NCBI GenBank assembly: GCA_009773055.1
Contig: WOUW01000009.1
Span: forward strand, 1 to 64,000
Source of the DNA: Paracoccaceae bacterium
Lineage (GTDB): Bacteria; Pseudomonadota; Alphaproteobacteria; Rhodobacterales; Rhodobacteraceae
Reading direction: 5' to 3'
DNA length: 64,000 nucleotides
A program made the translations under genes and the position numbers. Each line of letters starts with the position of its first letter. Positions within the stretch are counted from its first letter, which is position 1. This document shows positions 26,846 to 35,737 of the stretch, piece after piece. Below the pieces are notes generated by a model that made no database searches, was not told the origin of the DNA, and saw only the letters and a list, made by a program, of their open reading frames with translations.

Positions 26846-27847
26846 GTGGCCAGGAACCGCACCGCCCCCGAGGAATACTCGCGCCCGCTGCGACGGCTTC
26901 TGGTCTGGATCGCGCTTCTGGTGCTGTTCGCATTTTTCATCCTGTGGCGGATCGACAGCCCGCGCGTCGAACGCTTTCGCGCGGCGCTGATTGATGCGGT
27001 GGTGCCGAATTTCGACTGGGCGATGCGGCCGGTGACGGCGGTGGCCGGGATGATCGACGACTTTCAAAGCTACACCCGGATCTACGAGCAGAACCAGGAG
27101 CTGAAGCGCGAATTGCAGCAGATGAAGGCCTGGAAAGAGGCGGCGCTGCAGCTGGAGCAGAAGAACGCCCGCCTTCTGGATCTGAACAAGGTGCGACTGG
27201 ATCCGAAGCTCACGCATGTGACGGGCGTGGTGATGGCCGACAGCGGCAGTCCGTTCCGGCAGTCGGTATTGCTGAACGTCGGCGAGCGCGATGGCATCCG
27301 CGACGGTTGGGCGACAATGGATGGGATCGGGCTGGTCGGCCGAATCTCGGGTGTGGGGGAACGCACGTCCCGGGTGATCCTGGTCACCGATTCGAACAGC
27401 CGCTTGCCGGTGACGATCCAGCCTTCGGGGCAGAAGGCGCTTCTGTCGGGCGACAATTCGCCCCTGCCGCCGCTGGAATTCATCGAAGATACCGACGAAG
27501 TGCGTCCGGGCGACCGGGTGGTGACGTCGGGCGATGGGGCGGTGTTCCCGGCGGGGCTTCTGGTGGGGCAAGTGGCGCTGGGGACCGACAAGCGGCTGCG
27601 CGTCGTGCTGGCGGCGGACTATCAGCGTCTGGAGTTCCTGCGCGTCCTGCGCAGCCACGAGCTTGACCCGATCACCGATCCGGGCAGCCTTGTGGCACCA
27701 CCTGCCGCCCTGCCGCCGCCCGACAATTCGGCCGGGGCCGCCGACGCCGCGGCGGGGGCGCCTCCGGCCCAGACCGAAGGCGGCGACGTCGACGCCGCGG
27801 GATCCGGGGCCGCAGAGGGTGCCGCACCGGGGGCCGGAGATGGTTGA
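26846..27847 (+). CDS. mreC: Rod shape-determining protein MreC
   Basis: 333 residues with a GTG start at 26846. A short cytosolic arginine-rich head precedes one membrane helix (about 18-36) and a periplasmic coiled coil (about 75-115, with YEQNQELKRELQQMKAW). Two beta domains follow, with the MreC hallmarks GVVMADSGSPFRQSVLLNVG and GLVGRISGVG. The tail after about residue 280 is low-complexity alanine/glycine/proline. MreC links MreB filaments to PBP2 in the periplasm. Its end overlaps the mreD start by eight bases. Confidence 0.95.
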   Translation: MARNRTAPEEYSRPLRRLLVWIALLVLFAFFILWRIDSPRVERFRAALIDAVVPNFDWAMRPVTAVAGMIDDFQSYTRIYEQNQELKRELQQMKAWKEAALQLEQKNARLLDLNKVRLDPKLTHVTGVVMADSGSPFRQSVLLNVGERDGIRDGWATMDGIGLVGRISGVGERTSRVILVTDSNSRLPVTIQPSGQKALLSGDNSPLPPLEFIEDTDEVRPGDRVVTSGDGAVFPAGLLVGQVALGTDKRLRVVLAADYQRLEFLRVLRSHELDPITDPGSLVAPPAALPPPDNSAGAADAAAGAPPAQTEGGDVDAAGSGAAEGAAPGAGDG

Positions 27848-28379
27848 TTTCTGGCGGCAAGAGCACTGGATCTTTCGCGGCTTGTTCGTGGTCGTCGCAC
27901 TCGGCCTGCTGTTCATGCGGCTTTTGCCGCTGGGCAATGCCCCGGGCGCGTTGCCCGGGCCGGACATTCTGGTCTGCGTGATCCTGGCATGGATCGTGCG
28001 CCGCCCGGATTTCCTGCCGATGCCCTTGATCCTGTTCGTCATTCTGGCCGAAGATCTGATCCTGATGCGCCCGCCCGGCCTTTGGACCGCCATCGTGATC
28101 CTTGCGACCGAATTCCTGCGCAGCCGCATCGCGCTGACACGCGAGCTGAGCTTTCTGGTAGAATGGCTGCTGATATCGGGTGTGATGCTGGGCATGATGC
28201 TGATCTACCGCCTGACCCTGGGACTTGCGTTCGTGCCGCAAGCCCCGTTCGGCTTTGCCATCGTGCAGGTGCTGTGGTCGATTGCGGTCTATCCGGTGGT
28301 CGTGGGGCTGTCACATCTGGCGCTTGACCTGCGCAAGCCCGCGACCGGCGAAGTGGACGATTTCGGGAGGCGGCTGTGA
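27840..28379 (+). CDS. mreD: Rod shape-determining membrane protein MreD
   Basis: 179 residues from the ATG at 27840, which overlaps the end of mreC. Five or so membrane helices cover almost the whole protein, with the loop MRPPGLWTAIVILATEFLRSR typical of alphaproteobacterial MreD. The stop overlaps the GTG start of mrdA (GTGA), so mreC, mreD and mrdA are translationally chained. MreD is a core integral member of the Rod complex. Confidence 0.92.
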   Translation: MVDFWRQEHWIFRGLFVVVALGLLFMRLLPLGNAPGALPGPDILVCVILAWIVRRPDFLPMPLILFVILAEDLILMRPPGLWTAIVILATEFLRSRIALTRELSFLVEWLLISGVMLGMMLIYRLTLGLAFVPQAPFGFAIVQVLWSIAVYPVVVGLSHLALDLRKPATGEVDDFGRRL

Positions 28380-30322
28380 AACGGACGGCCCGCGACAGCG
28401 AGGAAAGCAACCAGAGGCTCAACCGCCGCACCCTGATGCTGGGGGGTGCGATGGGCGCGATGATCGCCGTTCTTGGGGTCAGGATGCGCTATCTGCAGGT
28501 CGACCAGGCCGACGAGTTCAAGCTTCTGGCCGAGGAAAACCGGATCAACATCCGCCTGATCCCGCCGGAGCGCGGGCTGATCCAGGACCGCAACGGCAAG
28601 ATCATCGCGGGCAACGAACAGAATTACCGCGTCGTCATCACGCGCGAAGCTGCGGGAGATGTCGATCTGGTCATGCGCCGGCTTGCCAGCATCATTCCGA
28701 TGACGGCGGAAGAGATGGGCCAGACCATCAAAGAGGTGAATGCCCTGTCGGCCTTTGTGCCCGTCACGGTCGCGGAGCGGTTAAGCTGGGACGATTTTTC
28801 CAAGGTCGCGGTCAACGCCCCGGCCCTGCCCGGCGTCGTGCCCGAGGTGGGCCAGTCCCGCCGCTATCCGCTGGACACCGATTTCGCGCATGTCGTGGGC
28901 TATGTCGGCCCGGTCAGCGAAAAGGATCTGGAAGGCCTCGAATCCCCCGATCCCCTGCTGCGGATCCCGAAATTCCAGATCGGCAAGATCGGGGTTGAGA
29001 AGTGGATGGAAGATACCCTGCGGGGTGAAGCCGGGACCAAGCGGATCGAGGTCAACTCGGCCGGACGCGTCATGCGCGAACTGGAGCGGCAGGAAGGCGA
29101 CCCCGGCACCGACATCCGCCTGACCATCGACGCCGACATCCAGAACTTCGCCCAGGTGCGGCTTGGCACTGAAAGTGCCGCCGTCGTGGTCATCGACGTA
29201 ACCAATGGCGACATCATCTGCATCGCTTCGGCCCCGTCTTTCGACCCGAACCTCTTCGTGCGCGGGATCAGCCATGCCGATTACAACGCGCTGACCGAGA
29301 ACGACCACCGGCCCCTGGCCAACAAGACCGTCTCGGGGGCCTATCCGCCCGGGTCGACCTTCAAGATGGTGACTGCACTGGCGGCACTTGAGGCTGGCGT
29401 CGTCAATGCCGACACCAAGGTCAGTTGCCCGGGTTACATCGAATTCGGCCAGCGCCGGTTTCACTGCTGGAAACGCGCTGGCCATGGGACAGTGCGGCTG
29501 GAGCGCAGCCTGTCGGAAAGCTGCGACGTCTATTATTACGACCTCGCCCAGAGGGTCGGGATCGAGAAGATCGCCGAGATGGGCCGCAAGCTTGGCCTTG
29601 GCCGGAAGTTCGATCTGCCAATGTCGGCGATCACAGATGGCAGCATGCCCGACAAGGCGTGGAAGCTGGACCGCTACAAGCAGGAATGGCGGATCGGCGA
29701 CACGATCAACGCCTCCATCGGTCAGGGCTATGTCCTGTCCTCGCCCCTGCAGCTGGCGGTGATGACGGCGAGGATCGCCAGCGGGCGGCAGATCACGCCC
29801 CGCCTGGTGCGGATGGTGCACGACAAGGAGCTTCCGGTGCCCGACGCCCCGCCATTGGAGATCCCGCCGGAATATCTGGCCGCCGTGCGGGCCGGGATGC
29901 ATGCAGTGGTGAATGGCGAACGAGGCACTGCGAAATCCAGCCGGATCGTGGATCCGACCATGGTCATGGCGGGCAAGACCGGCACCAGCCAGGTCCGCAA
30001 CATCTCGAAGGCCGAACGCGACTCAGGGGTGATTTCCAACGAGGATCTGCCGTGGAATCGCCGAGACCATGCGCTGTTCGTGGGTTTCGCGCCGTTTGAC
30101 GCGCCGCGCTATGCGATTTCGGTGGTGGTGGAACATGGCGGCGGCGGGTCCACGGCTGCGGCCCCGATCGCCCGCGACATCATCCTGCGCTGCATGTCAG
30201 GCGGCCTGCCATCGCTGGAGGCTTACCCATCCAGCCAGCGCGGGCGGATCGAGACGATGCTGAAAGAGCTGCCGCTGCGCGATCCCGTCACCGGGATCAC
30301 CCCGGTCAAGACCGAAACCTGA
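28376..30322 (+). CDS. mrdA: Penicillin-binding protein 2 (transpeptidase of the Rod complex)
   Basis: 648 residues from a GTG start at 28376. One membrane anchor (about 18-36) precedes the PBP dimerisation domain (about 60-230, with PPERGLIQDRNGKIIAGN) and the transpeptidase domain. Catalytic motifs are S327-T-F-K330, S382-C-D384 at the SxN position (SxD is usual in PBP2) and K534-T-G536. It cross-links peptidoglycan with RodA during cell elongation. It is coupled to mreD by the GTGA overlap and followed after 11 bases by rodA. Confidence 0.95.
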   Translation: MKRTARDSEESNQRLNRRTLMLGGAMGAMIAVLGVRMRYLQVDQADEFKLLAEENRINIRLIPPERGLIQDRNGKIIAGNEQNYRVVITREAAGDVDLVMRRLASIIPMTAEEMGQTIKEVNALSAFVPVTVAERLSWDDFSKVAVNAPALPGVVPEVGQSRRYPLDTDFAHVVGYVGPVSEKDLEGLESPDPLLRIPKFQIGKIGVEKWMEDTLRGEAGTKRIEVNSAGRVMRELERQEGDPGTDIRLTIDADIQNFAQVRLGTESAAVVVIDVTNGDIICIASAPSFDPNLFVRGISHADYNALTENDHRPLANKTVSGAYPPGSTFKMVTALAALEAGVVNADTKVSCPGYIEFGQRRFHCWKRAGHGTVRLERSLSESCDVYYYDLAQRVGIEKIAEMGRKLGLGRKFDLPMSAITDGSMPDKAWKLDRYKQEWRIGDTINASIGQGYVLSSPLQLAVMTARIASGRQITPRLVRMVHDKELPVPDAPPLEIPPEYLAAVRAGMHAVVNGERGTAKSSRIVDPTMVMAGKTGTSQVRNISKAERDSGVISNEDLPWNRRDHALFVGFAPFDAPRYAISVVVEHGGGGSTAAAPIARDIILRCMSGGLPSLEAYPSSQRGRIETMLKELPLRDPVTGITPVKTET

Positions 30323-30333
30323 GGGGCGCGCAT

Positions 30334-31473
30334 ATGAGTTTCCTGGAATACCGCGTGAAGTTCGCGCCCACCGGGATCCGGAAGATCCTGTACATGAACT
30401 GGCCGCTGGTGGTGCTGGTCATTGCCGTCGCCTCGGTCGGGTTCCTGATGTTGTATTCCATCGCCGGCGGCAGCCTGGACCCTTGGGCACGGCGCCAGAT
30501 GCAGGTGTTTGGCGTCGGGATGCTGCTGATGTTCATCGTCGCCCTGGTGCCGATCTGGTTCTGGCGCAGCATGGCCGGACTGGCCTATCTGACCGCATTC
30601 CTGCTTTTGATCGTGGTCGAAATCATGGGCGAGACCAACATGGGCGCCCAGCGCTGGATCGATTTGGGCTTCATGCAGTTCCAGCCCTCCGAGATGATGA
30701 AGTTCACCCTCGTCATGGTGCTGGCGGCCTACTACGACTGGCTGGAGCCAAAGCGTGTGTCGCGGCCCCTGTATGTGCTGATCCCGGTCCTGTTGATCGT
30801 GGTCCCGACTGTTCTGGTCCTGATGCAGCCGAACCTTGGCACGTCGCTGATGCTCCTTCTCGGGGGTGCTACGGTGATGTTCGCGGCCGGGGTCAGCCTT
30901 TGGTATTTCGCGGGCGTGATCGCTTTGGGCGTATCGGCGGTGGTCGGCGTCTTTACCCTGCGCGGCACCCCCTGGCAGTTACTGCACGACTACCAGTATG
31001 CCCGGATCGACACTTTCCTCGACCCCTCCGCCGATCCCTTGGGCGCGGGCTACAACATCATCCAGGCCAAGATCGCGCTGGGGTCCGGCGGGTGGAGCGG
31101 GAAGGGCTTCATGCAGGGCACGCAGTCGCGGCTGAACTTCCTGCCGGAAAAGCACACCGACTTCATCTTCACCACCCTGGCCGAGGAGTTCGGCTTTGTC
31201 GGCGCCTTCTCGCTTCTGGGGTTGTACGCGCTGATCATCGGGTTCTGCCTTGTCGCAGCGTTCCAGAACCGAGACCGGTTTTCGGCGCTTCTGATCGTGG
31301 GGGTGGCCGCGAACTTCTTCTTCTATATCGCTGTGATCCTGTCGATGGTCATGGGGATGGCCCCGGTGGTGGGGGTGCCCTTGCCGTTGCTCAGCTACGG
31401 CGGGTCGGCGATGATGGTGCTGCTGGTGGGCTTTGGCCTGGTGCAAAGCGCGCATGTCCACCGGCCCCGCTAG
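30334..31473 (+). CDS. rodA: Peptidoglycan glycosyltransferase RodA
   Basis: 379 residues, a SEDS-family protein with about ten membrane helices. Conserved segments include GAQRWIDLGFMQFQPSEMMK, QPNLGTSLMLLLGG, GAGYNIIQAKIALGSGG, LPEKHTDFIFTTLAEEFG with the catalytic aspartate, and the C-terminal GVPLPLLSYGGSAMM. It polymerises glycan strands together with PBP2. Its TAG stop abuts the ATG of the next gene. Confidence 0.97.
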   Translation: MSFLEYRVKFAPTGIRKILYMNWPLVVLVIAVASVGFLMLYSIAGGSLDPWARRQMQVFGVGMLLMFIVALVPIWFWRSMAGLAYLTAFLLLIVVEIMGETNMGAQRWIDLGFMQFQPSEMMKFTLVMVLAAYYDWLEPKRVSRPLYVLIPVLLIVVPTVLVLMQPNLGTSLMLLLGGATVMFAAGVSLWYFAGVIALGVSAVVGVFTLRGTPWQLLHDYQYARIDTFLDPSADPLGAGYNIIQAKIALGSGGWSGKGFMQGTQSRLNFLPEKHTDFIFTTLAEEFGFVGAFSLLGLYALIIGFCLVAAFQNRDRFSALLIVGVAANFFFYIAVILSMVMGMAPVVGVPLPLLSYGGSAMMVLLVGFGLVQSAHVHRPR

Positions 31474-32094
31474 ATGAGGCTTGCGCCGCGCCATGGCTGC
31501 TTTGCCGCGGCCTTTGCCCTTGGCATCGGTGCGGGTGTTGCGGCCTGGGCGCTTTCGATCAGGCCGGACTTCGCGCTTCTGGTCGCGGCCGATGCGTTCT
31601 TCCTGATCTACTTGCTGCTCACCGCCCGGATCATCGGCTCGACCAACGCCGAAACCCTGCGCCGCCATGCCGAGGAGGATGACGAAGGCGTCGCCCTGAT
31701 CCTGCTGCTTGCCGCGCTGGCTGTCCTTGTCAGCGTCACCGCGATCTTTCTTGTGCTGAACGCCGAAGCTAGCACCTTTGCGACGCGCAGCCTGGCGCTG
31801 GTCAGCCTGCCACTCGGCTGGGCGACGGTCCACACGCTTGCAGCCTTCCACTACGCCCATCTTCACTACCGGGGCGAGGGGCCGGGCCTGCGCTTTCCCG
31901 GCAAGGGCGACCCCGACGCCTGGGATTTCCTGTATGCGAGCTTTACCATTGGCATGACCGCCCAGGTGTCGGACGTCGAGGTTGCCACCCGCCAGATGCG
32001 CCGCGCAGTTCTGGTGCATGGCGTTGCGTCCTTCTTCTACAACACCTGCATTCTGGCCCTTGCGGTCAATGCAGCCCTGACGGCGGGACAGTAA
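31474..32094 (+). CDS. DUF1345 membrane protein
   Basis: 206 residues starting directly after the rodA stop with no gap. It has about five membrane helices, and the conserved DUF1345 segments THTLAAFHYAHLHY-like (here VHTLAAFHYAHLHYRG) and DFLYASFTIGMTAQVSDVEV. The function of the family is unknown. Zero spacing from rodA suggests cotranscription with the elongation operon. It may be a passenger; involvement in cell shape is only an inference from position. Confidence 0.88.
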   Translation: MRLAPRHGCFAAAFALGIGAGVAAWALSIRPDFALLVAADAFFLIYLLLTARIIGSTNAETLRRHAEEDDEGVALILLLAALAVLVSVTAIFLVLNAEASTFATRSLALVSLPLGWATVHTLAAFHYAHLHYRGEGPGLRFPGKGDPDAWDFLYASFTIGMTAQVSDVEVATRQMRRAVLVHGVASFFYNTCILALAVNAALTAGQ

Positions 32095-32178
32095 CCAGCC
32101 CATCGTCCGAACCGGTTCATGCTTGACAACTGGTAAACGTCCACGCCCAACCTGCTGATATGCCTCGGCCCCCAATCC

Positions 32179-32194
32179 TGTCCACGCGTGGACA
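32179..32194. repeat. Palindrome TGTCCACGCGTGGACA
   Basis: A perfect palindrome 19 bases before the start of the hydroxyacid reductase gene. It shares the CCACGCGTGG core with the two elements around leuA. So close to a start codon it could also be an operator. Confidence 0.65.
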
Positions 32195-32212
32195 TCCAGG
32201 AAAGCCCCTGCC

Positions 32213-33130
32213 ATGCCCCTGATCCTCTTCGCCGCCCCCTCGCTCTGGCCGGAATACCGCGACGCCCTTCCCGCCGCGCTGGCCGAAGCCGGGGTCGACG
32301 ACGCCACCCTCGTGACCGAGGCCGACCCCGCCAAGGTCGACTACATCGTCTATGCCCCCGCCTCGCCCCTGCGGGACTTCACCCCTTACACCCGGACCAA
32401 GGCTGTCCTGAACCTCTGGGCCGGGGTGGAGCGGATCGTGGGCAACGCGACCCTGACCCAACCCCTCGCCCGGATGGTCGATCCCGGCCTGACCGAAGGC
32501 ATGGTCGAATGGGTGGTCGGCCACACCCTGCGCCACCACCTTGGCATGGACCGCCACATCGTGAACCCCGGCCGTGTCTGGGACCCGACCTGCCCGCCGC
32601 TGGCCCGGGAACGCCCGGTGACGATGCTTGGGATGGGGGCCCTCGGAGCGGCCTGTGCCAACGCCCTGCGAGCCTTGCATTTCCCCGTTACCGGCTGGAG
32701 CCGCACCGAGAAACCCGGGCAGCTGCATGGCGAGCACGGGCTGCGCAAGGCCCTTTCCAGCGCCCAGATCCTGATTGCGCTTCTGCCCAAGACGCCCGAG
32801 ACCGAGAACATCCTGAACGCCGACCGACTTGCCCTGCTGCCGAAGGGGGCAGTCATCCTGAATCCCGGCCGGGGTCCACTGATCGACGACAGTGCCCTCC
32901 TCGCCGCGCTGAACCGGGGGCACATCGGCCACGCCACGCTGGACGTTTTCCGCGTCGAACCGCTGCCGCAGGACCACCCCTACTGGTCCCACCCGCGCGT
33001 CACAGTCACGCCGCACATTGCCGCCGACACCCGCGCATTCACGGCGTCCAGGGTCATCGCCGAAAACATCCGCCGGGGCGAGACTGGCGAGCCGTTCCTG
33101 CACCTTGTCGATCGGGTGCGCGGCTACTGA
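32213..33130 (+). CDS. Glyoxylate/hydroxypyruvate reductase A-like D-2-hydroxyacid dehydrogenase
   Basis: 305 residues. The NAD(P)-binding motif is GMGALGAACANALRALHF, with the hydroxyacid dehydrogenase signatures LPKTPETENILN, LPKGAVILNPGRGPLIDDSAL and the C-terminal catalytic histidine in PHIAADT. This is the GhrA subgroup, which reduces glyoxylate and hydroxypyruvate. The ATG at 32213 follows a CCAGGAAAG site. The EamA transporter gene follows 73 bases later. Confidence 0.9.
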   Translation: MPLILFAAPSLWPEYRDALPAALAEAGVDDATLVTEADPAKVDYIVYAPASPLRDFTPYTRTKAVLNLWAGVERIVGNATLTQPLARMVDPGLTEGMVEWVVGHTLRHHLGMDRHIVNPGRVWDPTCPPLARERPVTMLGMGALGAACANALRALHFPVTGWSRTEKPGQLHGEHGLRKALSSAQILIALLPKTPETENILNADRLALLPKGAVILNPGRGPLIDDSALLAALNRGHIGHATLDVFRVEPLPQDHPYWSHPRVTVTPHIAADTRAFTASRVIAENIRRGETGEPFLHLVDRVRGY

Positions 33131-33203
33131 CGCGGAAACGTCGCGAACGGAACAGCCGGAACCACAACCCCGTGCCAGCACTACCGCAACACGAGGTGCG
33201 CTG

Positions 33204-34094
33204 ATGCGATACGGGCAAGGTGTGGCGCTGGTTCTGGCGGCAGGTAGCCTCTGGTCGCTGATGGGGCTTGGCCTGCGGCAGATCGAGTCCGCAACGGTCT
33301 GGCAGATCCTGTTCTGGCGCTCCGTCGGCATGGTCCCGGTCCTGTTGGCCTTCATCTGGTGGACTTCGGGCGGGCGGCCCGTGGCCTCGATCCGCAAGGT
33401 GGGATTGGCCGGGGCCATCGGCGGCTTCGGACTGGTCTTCGCCTTTGCCGGGGCGATCTATGCGATCCAAAGCACGACCATTGCCAACGCGGTGTTCCTG
33501 TTCACAGCCTCGCCCTTCATTGCTGCCGTCTTGGGGTGGGTCATCCTGGGCGAGCGGGTGAAGCCCTGGACCTGGGCCGCTATCGGGCTGGCTGTCTTCG
33601 GGATGTATCTCATGGTGCGCGAGGGCCTTGCGATGGGCGCGCTGGCCGGCAACATCGCCGCCCTTCTGTCGGCGGTGGGCTTCGGCGCATTCTCGGTCTG
33701 CCTGCGATGGGGAAAGGTGGGTGAGATGCTTCCGGTGTCGATGCTGGGCGGCGTGTTTTCGGTGATCGTGGCCGGGATCATCCTGATCGCCCGCGGCGAG
33801 GCTATCGTCGCCTTGCCCTGGGACATGGGCGTTTCCATCGCCATCGGTGCCGTGATCCTGGCTTTGGGGATGGTCATGTTCACGCTTGGCTCGAAGGTCA
33901 TTCCCGCCGCCGAATTGACGCTGCTGTCGCTGATCGAAGTCCTTCTGGCCCCGCTTTGGGTGTTCCTGTTTCTGGGCGAGACCGCAAGCAAGGCCACTTT
34001 CATCGGCGGCGGGGTTCTCTTGGCAGCCGTCGCGCTGAACGCGATGATGGGCGCGCGGGCCCCGCGCGAGGAGGGGGTTGCGGAAACGCCCTGA
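33204..34094 (+). CDS. EamA/DMT-family metabolite exporter
   Basis: 296 residues from the ATG at 33204 (MRYGQGVALVLAAGSLWSLMG), after a GAGGTGCG site. It has ten predicted membrane helices in two EamA repeats (about 5-135 and 147-285). FWRSVGMVPVLLAFIWW and ILGERVKPWTWAAIGLAVFGM are typical; the second repeat ends FLGETASKATFIGGGVLLAAV. The substrate is unknown. It may belong to a small unit with the preceding reductase. Confidence 0.9.
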   Translation: MRYGQGVALVLAAGSLWSLMGLGLRQIESATVWQILFWRSVGMVPVLLAFIWWTSGGRPVASIRKVGLAGAIGGFGLVFAFAGAIYAIQSTTIANAVFLFTASPFIAAVLGWVILGERVKPWTWAAIGLAVFGMYLMVREGLAMGALAGNIAALLSAVGFGAFSVCLRWGKVGEMLPVSMLGGVFSVIVAGIILIARGEAIVALPWDMGVSIAIGAVILALGMVMFTLGSKVIPAAELTLLSLIEVLLAPLWVFLFLGETASKATFIGGGVLLAAVALNAMMGARAPREEGVAETP

Positions 34095-34300
34095 CCGGTG
34101 ATTAATTGATCAAATTCGCGGGCCACGATGCCTGGCGATCCCCGGGGAGAAAGATCAGATGCGGTCCGAACCGCGAGACCCAAGCCGTGGCCCCTGCTGG
34201 CCGCGCAAGCCGGAATTCGGTGGGGCGTCGGGGTGCTGCTACCGACTGCACAGCGGGGCTTTGGCCCTTTCCTTTTCCCGACATCTGAAAGAGGCACCAC

Positions 34301-35668
34301 ATGCCCGGTAATCTGACCCTGGACGACTTGAAGAAGGCCGTGAAATCCGGCGAAATCGACACTGTGATCGCTGCCGGCATCGACATGCAGGGCCGCCTGA
34401 TGGGCAAGCGCTTTCACGCGCAGTTCTTCATCGACGGCGGCTGGGAAGAGACCCATTGCTGCAACTACCTTCTGGCCGTGGACATGGAAATGACCACAGT
34501 GCAGGGCTACAAGTCGTCGAACTGGGAAACTGGCTATGGCGACTACACGCTGAAGCCGGATCTGAAAACGCTGCGCCGCATTCCCTGGCTGCCGGGCACC
34601 GCGCTGGTGCTGGGAGACACGCAGGACCATTCCACGCACGCAGACGTTCCCCATGCCCCCCGGTCGATCCTGAAGGCCCAGGTCGCTCGCGCCCGCGCCA
34701 TGGGTTTCGAGCCGATGATGGCAACGGAACTGGAGTTCTACATCTTCGAGAACAGTTACGAGAACCTGCGCGACGGGGGGCTCAATGCCCTGCGCACCGT
34801 CGGCGGCTACAACGAGGATTACCACATCTTCCAGACCACCAAGGAAGAGGACGTGATGCGCGCCGTCCGCAACGGGCTTTATGGCGCGGGCATCCCGGTG
34901 GAGAATTCCAAGGGCGAGGCCGAGGCGGGGCAGGAAGAGATCAACTATCGGTATTCGGACGCGCTGGATACCGCCGACAACCATGTGATCACCAAGAACG
35001 CGATCAAGGAAATCGCCTGGTCGAAGGGCAAGTCGGTGACCTTCATGGCAAAGTACGACCACCGCCGGGCGGGGTCGTCCAGCCACATCCACCAGTCGCT
35101 CTGGTCGCTGGACGGCAAGGCCAGTTTTGCCGACAAGAAGGACGGGCATGGCATGTCCGAGGTGATGAAGCACTACCTTGCGGGTCAGCTGCACCATGCC
35201 CGCGAAATCACGGCGTTCCTGGCCCCGTATGTGAACAGCTACAAGCGCTTCACCATCGGGATGTTCGCGCCGACGAAGGCGGTGTGGAGTGCGGACAACC
35301 GCACCGCAGGCTTCCGGGTCTGTGGGGTCCATACCAAGGCCGTCCGGGTGGAATGCCGGATTCCTGGGTCGGACGTTAACCCCTATCTGGCCTGTGCGGC
35401 GCTTCTGGCGGCGGGTCTGGACGGGATCGAGAAGAAGATGGCGCTGGAGCCGGAAATGCGCGGCGACATGTACTCCGCCAAGGGCATCCGCGAAATCCCG
35501 CACAACTTGCGCGAGGCGGCGGACCTGATGACGAAGTCGCAGATGCTGCGCGAGGCCTTCGGGGACGACGTGATCGACCACTACCACCACGCCGCCCAGT
35601 GGGAGATTTCCGAGACCGACCGCGTCGTCACGGATTTCGAACGCGAGCGGCTTCTGGAACGCGCCTGA
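34301..35668 (+). CDS. Glutamine synthetase-family ligase (GlnT/PuuA-like)
   Basis: 455 residues. The GS beta-grasp domain lies at about 15-100 and the catalytic domain at 105-445. Metal and glutamate-binding residues are in MATELEFYIFE and NSKGEAEAGQEEINYRYSDAL, and the ATP/ammonium region in SSSHIHQSLW and RVECRIPGSDVNPYLA. Nothing marks it as classical GlnA (no adenylylation tyrosine loop is evident), and family members of this sort gamma-glutamylate amines. Followed by an aldehyde dehydrogenase and an alcohol dehydrogenase, it probably activates an amine or amino alcohol for oxidation. The 200-base upstream gap shows only a TTGATCAA dyad (34106-34113). Confidence 0.9.
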   Translation: MPGNLTLDDLKKAVKSGEIDTVIAAGIDMQGRLMGKRFHAQFFIDGGWEETHCCNYLLAVDMEMTTVQGYKSSNWETGYGDYTLKPDLKTLRRIPWLPGTALVLGDTQDHSTHADVPHAPRSILKAQVARARAMGFEPMMATELEFYIFENSYENLRDGGLNALRTVGGYNEDYHIFQTTKEEDVMRAVRNGLYGAGIPVENSKGEAEAGQEEINYRYSDALDTADNHVITKNAIKEIAWSKGKSVTFMAKYDHRRAGSSSHIHQSLWSLDGKASFADKKDGHGMSEVMKHYLAGQLHHAREITAFLAPYVNSYKRFTIGMFAPTKAVWSADNRTAGFRVCGVHTKAVRVECRIPGSDVNPYLACAALLAAGLDGIEKKMALEPEMRGDMYSAKGIREIPHNLREAADLMTKSQMLREAFGDDVIDHYHHAAQWEISETDRVVTDFERERLLERA

Positions 35669-35670
35669 AT

Positions 35671-35727
35671 GTAGGGTGCGCTACAGCGCACCTTCCACAC
35701 CGAATGGTGCGCTGTAGCGCACCCTAC
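35671..35727. repeat. 22-base perfect inverted repeat with self-complementary arms
   Basis: The arm at 35671-35692 is exactly complementary to that at 35706-35727, with a 13-base spacer. Each arm also contains its own hairpin (GTGCGCT-AC-AGCGCAC type). It starts two bases after the ligase stop and ends ten before the aldehyde dehydrogenase start. Repeats beginning GTAGGGTGCG are widespread in proteobacteria, and this is probably a REP/MITE-like element within the operon. Confidence 0.8.
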
Positions 35728-35737
35728 GAGGACGAAG

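Noticed and set aside
34100-34115. TTGATCAA dyad before the GS-like gene as an FNR/CRP site
   Set aside because: The four-base centre required between TTGAT and ATCAA half-sites is absent, so it does not match those regulators.
34128-34300. Possible riboswitch in the leader of the GS-like gene
   Set aside because: I could not match the sequence to any riboswitch core by eye; a covariance-model search would be needed.
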